A DNA stretch of 64,000 nucleotides from Caprimulgus europaeus (lineage: Eukaryota; Chordata; Aves; Caprimulgiformes; Caprimulgidae): positions 22,581,686-22,645,685 of the forward strand of contig OU015527.1 of NCBI GenBank assembly GCA_907165065.1. Reading direction: 5' to 3'. Position numbers and translations under genes: made by a program. Positions 57,877 to 64,000 of this stretch are shown here, piece by piece (positions within the stretch are counted from its first letter, which is position 1; each line of letters begins with the position of its first letter). The notes under the pieces are model-generated. The model saw nothing but the letters and a program-made list of their open reading frames with translations, made no database searches and had not been told where the DNA came from.

Positions 57877-60800
57877 GAAACCAATTCTCATGTGGTGACT
57901 GTAGGAAGGTAATATTAGCATGTGGGAAAGTACAGGGAGCTAATGACAAGACACATACGCTGTACAATTTAAGATTTGCTTTAATGTCATTTTCAACAAG
58001 CATGTGAAATAACTAAATACTGCCAGTACTATTTTGCAACCTACATTATTATTGCTCAGTAAGTCCAACAGTTTATTTGAGGAACATGATACTTTCAGCA
58101 GTGACAGTTGCTCTTCGTATCCCCAACCACTCTAGTTGCATCTTGCTAACACTCAAAACATTCTCCGGGACTGCTGCTCATACAGCCATTATGTTATGTA
58201 TTTTTCTTCTGCCCAACAGGCAACAAGAACAGAACACCTGGCAGCTATCAGGAACATTTTATCTAGCATTTAACTAAAAAAGGGAAATGCGCAACCTTAT
58301 TTTAAATAATGATTCAGAAAAAGAGCATGATGAACATAAATATAGATTACTTCATATTTAAAGGCAATAATATCAAAATAAAGGCATCAGATTGCTATGA
58401 GCAAAAGAAAGAACTTATGTCAGGACACTGAAACCTACAATCTCCCCCATAAAAGTCGGCATTTCAGACATCCTCAGTACAGTTTTGTCCTATTCTCATC
58501 TGTATATCGTATAAACTCATAGTGTAATGGTAACAAAGGTGATTAAAGGGTATGTCCATTTGTAAAATATCCTTTAAAGGAAAAATATTAAAAAATAATT
58601 TGTTATACTTCTGTATATGTTTCTTGTAGTAATTTTTAATATATTTTATCTAAATGCTGTTCCATTTCATTTGAGAAAGACTAGATATTTTCACCAAGAC
58701 AACACCCTTTGAGGTGTTTCTTTTCCATTCTCCTTTTCCATTCAAATTATAAAGATCGTACACATACACATGGACGATGAACCATCACAGAAGGGAATTA
58801 CTACCAAAACAATTGCTGCCAGTATCTGAAAAATCACTCTCCTCTCCAAACCTCTGCATATTCTCACTTAATGGTCATGGGAAGTACAACAAGAAACTAA
58901 TCCATACCCTCAATCTCAAGTTTAGGGAAGAAACTACATCTATCCTTCAGTCCATTAAGACTTTTATTTTAAAAGTGATCTAATACTTGGAGATACATTT
59001 TCAAGTATAGCCTTTTCCTTAGAAGGTTTTACACAGTAAGTATAATCTGATGGGTACACCCTATATAACCTTATCAGACTGGAAGTCTGCAGAGGAAATC
59101 TGATTCCTCTTCAGGAATGCATACAGAAAAGGCAACGATTTTTCCCATGATATGAACTGGTAAACATTAAAGTCTATAAGCATTTTCAAATTTAACTACA
59201 GGCATCTAATGGTTTAAACTCAGCATTTTGCACATCCACCTGCAGAGGATCTATACACTTCAACAACAGTGACCTGATTTACATTGCAACATCTCTGATC
59301 ATATCTACAAAAATAGTAAACTCTTGGGCTGAACAGACCAGTTGTGTTCAAATTCAGTGGCTTACTCACAGGCCAGTACTAAGCTCATTTAAAGTACATT
59401 ATATAGCTTAGGTCTAGTAAGCTCTGGAAGAGCTGTGCCCCTTGACTCTAGAATCAAGACAAAGAAAGTCACTTATTTGATAGTCCAGATGGTCTCATAA
59501 GCATTACTGTCTTCTTCTACCTCAGCCCCAGAAAGCAAGTTTAACTTAGGCATGGCACTACAAGCTAGAGTTCAGAGGCCAGTTCAGTGTTGAGCTGCAT
59601 TTAACTAACCTGTTGCTCTTGAAAGTGCACTGTGCGGTGCAGTTGAGATGCTTTGTCATCAGGTGTCTCTGCACTACAGCATATCCTGGGAAATGTGTTT
59701 TTTTTTTCCAATGTCTAACCATTCAACTCATCTGTCATTTCTCTCAACAACCAAAAAATATTAAAGATATAGTATCTTCACCAGTTTGTCCCTCACAAAA
59801 CTTTACGAACCCATCAACTAGCTCCAATGGAAAACAGTCAGTGTCTAAAAAAAATTGTATTCTGACATCTGTTATGAAAAAAAATTATAATCTGGTAAAG
59901 GGGGAAGACAGAAGTGTTATTTCCACTGAGGAAAAGGTATTCATACTTACTGACCAGTAACAAAAAGTACCTGCAATTACAAATTAATCCAGGATAAGTA
60001 TTAGAGATACAGCTCTGGTCTTTACTGTAGTCTGCATATCAGGGAAGTGGGAGTACAACTCAAGCTGTAAAGAACATTGGAGTTTTGTTTCCAAATATGC
60101 TCTATTTTTGCTGCAAGAACGACAGCAGTGTATTTCCACAGGATTACTGTACATTAATTCTTCCGCTAAAGTCCTCTGCATAAAACTTAGCTCACAGACT
60201 AAAAAGAATTTTTGTCACAAATTTCCAAGTATCTTTTAAGCTACCAAAAACCAAACCATGATTGTTTTTTTAACTCTCTTTTAAAAACCAATTATAAAAT
60301 CAAAGGACGAAGTAATTGCAACAACTATCCCACATCCCCATCTCAGTAAACATGTAATATTCTATTCTTCTCAAAATCTTACCTAAAATATCACTCAGAA
60401 GCAGTTCACACAGGACATTTTCATAGACTGTCATCTCAGTAATACGCTGTAACCAATGCAACAAATTGTACCAATTATTACCTACTTGGATATTTTTACA
60501 GCCACAACCACTACAATAACCAATTAGAACAAACTTAACGGCTTTCACTACCTCAGGCCTTAAACATGTCACAGGCTACACAGATACATGTCGCATGACG
60601 TAATGGACTGTTTTTATCAATTACCTATATTAACCCTGAGAAGATTAAGTGTACAACGATGCTCACAGATGTTTCTACATTAAAAAGCTGTGGATAATAT
60701 AGATGGAAACTTTTTGAGGAAGCAAGCTTCGTAACAAAAACACTTATTTGGAAGATGCCAAGGAACATATGGATAAACAAAATCTGAGACAGACATGCAC

Positions 60801-61800
60801 CACCTCACAAAAAAAGATCTTTGACAAATAAGTGCTAGTATACTGGTATTATACCTTGGTAGTATTAAACAAGACCGTAATTTTCCAAGAAAGCACAGTT
60901 TTGCTTTAGAAATCTACATGTGTTCAGAATTGATGCTGAGAAGGGAAGCAGAAAAAGGTATCAAAACATTTTCTACTTTTCAAAGTTTACATTAATAATA
61001 AAATGTAACTTTTACTATTATGAACAAGGAAATAGCATTTTAATCTGGTAGCTTCTGTGTGTGACTGGGGTACTTATTAGAAGACTGTTCTTCTCTTCCC
61101 ACAATAACATTATATCCAACCTTTAATGTGTGAAAAACTTAGGTTTAATCTGATAGCAAATGAAGGACAAGATAGGCCACAAAAGCTGAAGCATTAACTA
61201 CACGATCTTCCTCTATGTGCTACCAGGCACAAAAGACAAAGTAGATTCCTTTAGAGAAGAGATAAATTAGTCTTAAGTCTGTTTTCCTCAGTCCTTGCCA
61301 GCAGTCTGCCAACTATTTACAAAACCTAGCTATTTAAATCTGCAAGCAAATTTTGATTAAAACACTTTCACAAAATACCGCTTAGTATGTAATTTTTAGA
61401 GCTAAGCCATCAGCCTGATTTGTAACAAAATTATTAGTCCCCTCAAATACCTTTTCAAAGAGCATTGTTTCCTCTATCTACTCCAAAAATAGTACTTCCT
61501 TCCCATGTTTGGTCCACATATGTATTAACTGCATAAGAAATATGGCTTGATCTTTAATTATCTTTAGCCTAACTAAGGAAGTACTTTGGAGACAGGTATT
61601 TGTAGTTAAAAATGAGCAACAAGACTAGTTATTTATATTACTTGCTGTTCCAATGTACTGACAAGTCATCAGTATGCTAACACATACAATGATTTTTCCC
61701 CATGGTTACAGAGCCCTGGATCCCCTGAATACTGGCAACTTTGAATATAAACATCAGATACCAAAACAATAAAAGAAGTAAATCTCCTCTTTGAACAGCA
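57877..61800 (-). other. AT-rich stretch, probable RNF38 intron
   Basis: About 3.9 kb in which I recognise no exon, RNA or repeat. If RNF38's 5' exons lie beyond the window, this is intron. Confidence 0.55.
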
Positions 61801-62234
61801 AGGAAAAGAAGCTTAAGGGATGTTATGTGAGAAGCCGGCAGTTCCTCTGGGCCGAGGAACTCCTCCTGCCCGCTCCAATGTGCCCAGGGAATTATGGGGG
61901 GTGTGTCTGCAGCTGAGGCCGAGGGTCACAGCTGCTCCTTTCCTATTTGCACTCAATCAGTAGCAAAACTAAGCATGTATCCCAGAGGCACAGCATACAC
62001 AGGGCATTGACATGGCTGGTCACACACACTGCAAAAGACAAGGCACTGCCTTCAACAGCACCAACATACAGGACTTAGATAAATACAAGGACAGACAGCC
62101 AAGTCCCGTCCTTTCCATGGGCTGGCAGAGACTCTGTCAATAGTGCAGCACATACACAACACTCCTCAGGTTCGCAAGCACATGCACATTCATGGATATC
62201 TCAAGCACCATCATGGCCTCTTTGCCCACCTGCC

Positions 62235-62560
62235 ACTCCTGCCCCAATCACAGGCTCCCCTCCCGCCAGCAGCTGGCACCAGGCACACAGGCAGGGGGGG
62301 ACCTGTGGTCCTGCTCCTGCCTCTGACACCAAGTCTCTCACTTACCCTGGTCCCCCTAATAGCTGGCTTTGGGGAACACATGGTTCCTGCTTCACAGGCT
62401 GGCAGACAAGACACTCACCCACCCCAGTAGCTGGTACTGAGACCCCACTTGGTCCACTGACACAGGTCAGGGGTGTCCACATCCCTCATGTGACTCCAGT
62501 AGCTGGCACCCAGTCCATTCACATCAGTGCCCCAATAGCTGGCAGTATGGATATAAAGTC
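62235..62560. repeat. Degenerate ~36-bp minisatellite (ccccagtagctggcac-type unit)
   Basis: The core agctgg or ggctgg recurs at 62271, 62361, 62397, 62430, 62501 and 62537, usually as ccccartagctggcac. The spacings of 36, 33, 71 and 36 bases, plus 90 between the first two, roughly fit a 35-36-bp unit with some units decayed. The sequence is C-rich against an AT-rich background. The left flank from about 61830 is also GC-richer and may belong to the same unidentified element. Confidence 0.6.
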
Positions 62561-62739
62561 TGCAGGAAACCAACAAGGTAATCTCAGACACTGTCGGGGG
62601 CCGGACTGTAGTTCGGAAAAAAATGAACGAATTCCTATGCACACTGCACATATTTTATTTGTAGTAGTGCACAAAAACCAGGAAAAAAGAATGCAATATT
62701 TTAAAGGAAGAACAATTGTAATCAACAGAAACAAATAAT

Positions 62740-63843
62740 ATTTCAATGTGAACTATGGGCCTGCTTTTGGCTAATGAGATGGTCAGTGTGAAGTTCCATA
62801 TTTGTCACTGCCAGTCGTAGCAAGTGATGCAAGTGTTCATCAGTCAGTCTGGGTCTGATTGGAGATTTCAGATGTTTCATTCGGGAAAAAGTCTGCTCAC
62901 AGACATAGGTGCTGCCAAAGACGGTTGCAATTTTGAGTGCATGGTTCCTGAGATTATGATATGTCTCTGAGGGGAGAGATGCACAGAAATAAACTGAATA
63001 GTTTACCCCAGTCCAGCTCCAAAACATTCACAGTTTGGCAAACTTTCTTGCAGATATCCTCTCCTGTAGTTGTTCCTTTGATGCTTTTCAGTGCAGCAAG
63101 CTCCTCTGTGACTTCGAAAGAATCATTTGTCCCACGAATGAAAATTAGAAGTTGTGCAGAATCACGAACATCATTGCTTTCCTCGAGTGCCAATGAGAAA
63201 TAGCAAAGTTTTTTTGAGGAGTTTTGCAACTGCAGATTCAAATTTTCCCCCATTTCTTCAATCCTTCGTGTAATTGTAGGTCCTGAAAGACTCACTGTGC
63301 TAAATAAATCCTCCTTCTCTGGACACATCTCTCTGGCAGCAGAAAGAGGCATTCTTTAACTAATTCTCCCTCTATGAACGCTCTGCCAGTGTGCGCTATG
63401 AGCTTGGCAACTTGATAGCTTGCTCGAAGTGATGATATATTGAGCTGCTTTTGCTTCATAAAAGTATTCTGCAGAGTTGTCAATCCATGTTTCAGTCTTA
63501 ATATTTTATCTTTTCTCACTTGTCCAACCAAAGAATCATATTTATCTTTATGTTGAGTTTCGTAGTGTCAACGCAAATTGTATTCCTTGAACACAGACAC
63601 TGAATTCTGGCACATCAGACAAGCAGCTCTTTCTTTGTACTCCGTGAAAGAATAATCACAAGTCCACTTTTCTTGGAAGACCCTGCACTCAGAGTCAATT
63701 TTTCTTCTTTTTGACACGATGGTGGGCGCGCTTCCCACTGGTGCTGGCTTGCTTGTCCTGCCTGGAGGCTGGAGGGAGGGAGGGAGAGACGGGGGAGTCG
63801 CCCACCTCGCTGATGCCGCCGCCCCCTTCCTCAGCCCGGCCAC
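62740..63843 (-). pseudogene. Decayed hAT (Charlie-like) transposase, internally deleted
   Basis: Read on minus there are three pieces. At 63843-63568 a GC-rich N-terminus leads into a BED-type zinc-finger start (KRRKIDSECRVFQEKWTCDY, then CLMCQNSVSVFKEYNLR). A TGA follows, and the same frame goes on at 63564-63292 (HYETQHKDKYDSLVGQVRKD, LIAHTGRAFIEGELVKECL). After a frameshift near 63340, 63352-62954 reads STVSLSGPTITRRIEEMGEN and QNSSKKLCYFSLALEESNDV. After a large gap, 63027-62743 reads ALKIATVFGSTYVCEQTFSR then MKHLKSPIRPRLTDEHLHHL, the hAT C-terminal dimerisation region. Most of the catalytic core between KVCQTVNVLELDW and this end is missing. The closest family known to me is the Charlie-type domain also found at the C-terminus of GTF2IRD2. 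No function is expected. Confidence 0.85.
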
Positions 63844-64000
63844 GCAGTCCGGAAAGGGCGGCCAGAAGGGACTGAAGGAACTTTGCCGCGCCGGGGCTCT
63901 GGCGATTCGCCCGAGCTGGCTGGACCTCGCAGTCCAGAGGCTGCCGACTGAGCCTGCCCGGCAGAGGAGATGCCCGCGCCTCTCACCCGCCGCAGGGGGG
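63720..64000. promoter_or_regulatory. CpG-rich block at the right edge
   Basis: GC- and CpG-dense sequence begins at about 63720, within the N-terminal part of the hAT frame, and continues to the window end. It may be the 5' region of the hAT element or a genuine CpG-island promoter (possibly an RNF38 alternative promoter). Window limits prevent a choice. Confidence 0.6.

Noticed and set aside
62143-62430. 95-codon plus-strand frame rich in H, P and L
   Set aside because: It overlaps the C-rich minisatellite and its composition explains it.
62466-62481. caggggtgtccacatc as a hAT terminal inverted repeat
   Set aside because: It resembles the start of some Charlie-type termini but lies inside the minisatellite, and no partner terminus is within the window.
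54651-64000. RNF38 N-terminal coding exons
   Set aside because: I looked for the expected HFKAFFQ and start-exon segments on the minus strand by eye and found no convincing match; they probably lie beyond the window.

Overview
The window is vertebrate nuclear DNA and almost certainly from a bird. It holds at least eleven CR1 LINE copies with the avian 3' tail of ATTCTRTG-like octamers, several ERVL-type solo or partial LTRs of kinds common in bird genomes, and spliced genes with short exons in an AT-rich background. Two protein-coding genes are present, both on the minus strand. I read them exon by exon from splice sites and continuous reading frames.

Region 1 (1-14100): TRIM14 is complete in coding sequence. 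Six coding exons run from an ATG at 13598, inside a CpG-rich promoter region (about 13230-14020), to a TAA at 61-63. They give a 434-residue protein with B-box, coiled coil and PRY-SPRY, and no RING. Its introns hold an antisense CR1 (about 4362-6140), an ERVL-type solo LTR with 5-bp target duplication ACCCC (12088-12533), and a small inverted/direct duplication (9630-9689).

Region 2 (14100-26010): between the TRIM14 promoter and the RNF38 3' end I see no gene. It is a repeat graveyard: two closely related sense CR1 copies (14609-15662 and 21783-22898), older CR1 pieces on both strands, and an antisense LTR complex (17742-19422) with a direct repeat of about 113 bp.

Region 3 (26010-64000): RNF38, an E3 ubiquitin ligase with a C-terminal RING-H2. 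Ten coding exons (54650 down to 29369) encode 461 residues. The N-terminal start exon or exons were not found and probably lie beyond the right edge. A long 3' UTR appears to run to about 26010. The introns carry five CR1 copies, a 1156-bp solo LTR flanked by AGCCT (36012-37167), another ERVL-type LTR fragment (31142-31660), a degenerate ~36-bp minisatellite (62235-62560), and at the right edge a decayed hAT (Charlie-like, GTF2IRD2-C-terminus-like) transposase whose GC-rich 5' end forms a CpG-rich block.

The two genes have no obvious common pathway beyond ubiquitin-related families (TRIM14 in antiviral signalling, RNF38 as a nuclear RING ligase). Their adjacency differs from human, where they lie on opposite arms of chromosome 9. 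In chicken both belong to Z-linked blocks, so a Z-chromosome origin is my inference. I see no unknown operon-like or defence system. The most unusual items are the hAT relic with its CpG-rich 5' end, the two hairpin-type duplications, the LTR complex and the shared FAGD motif in the young CR1 pair.
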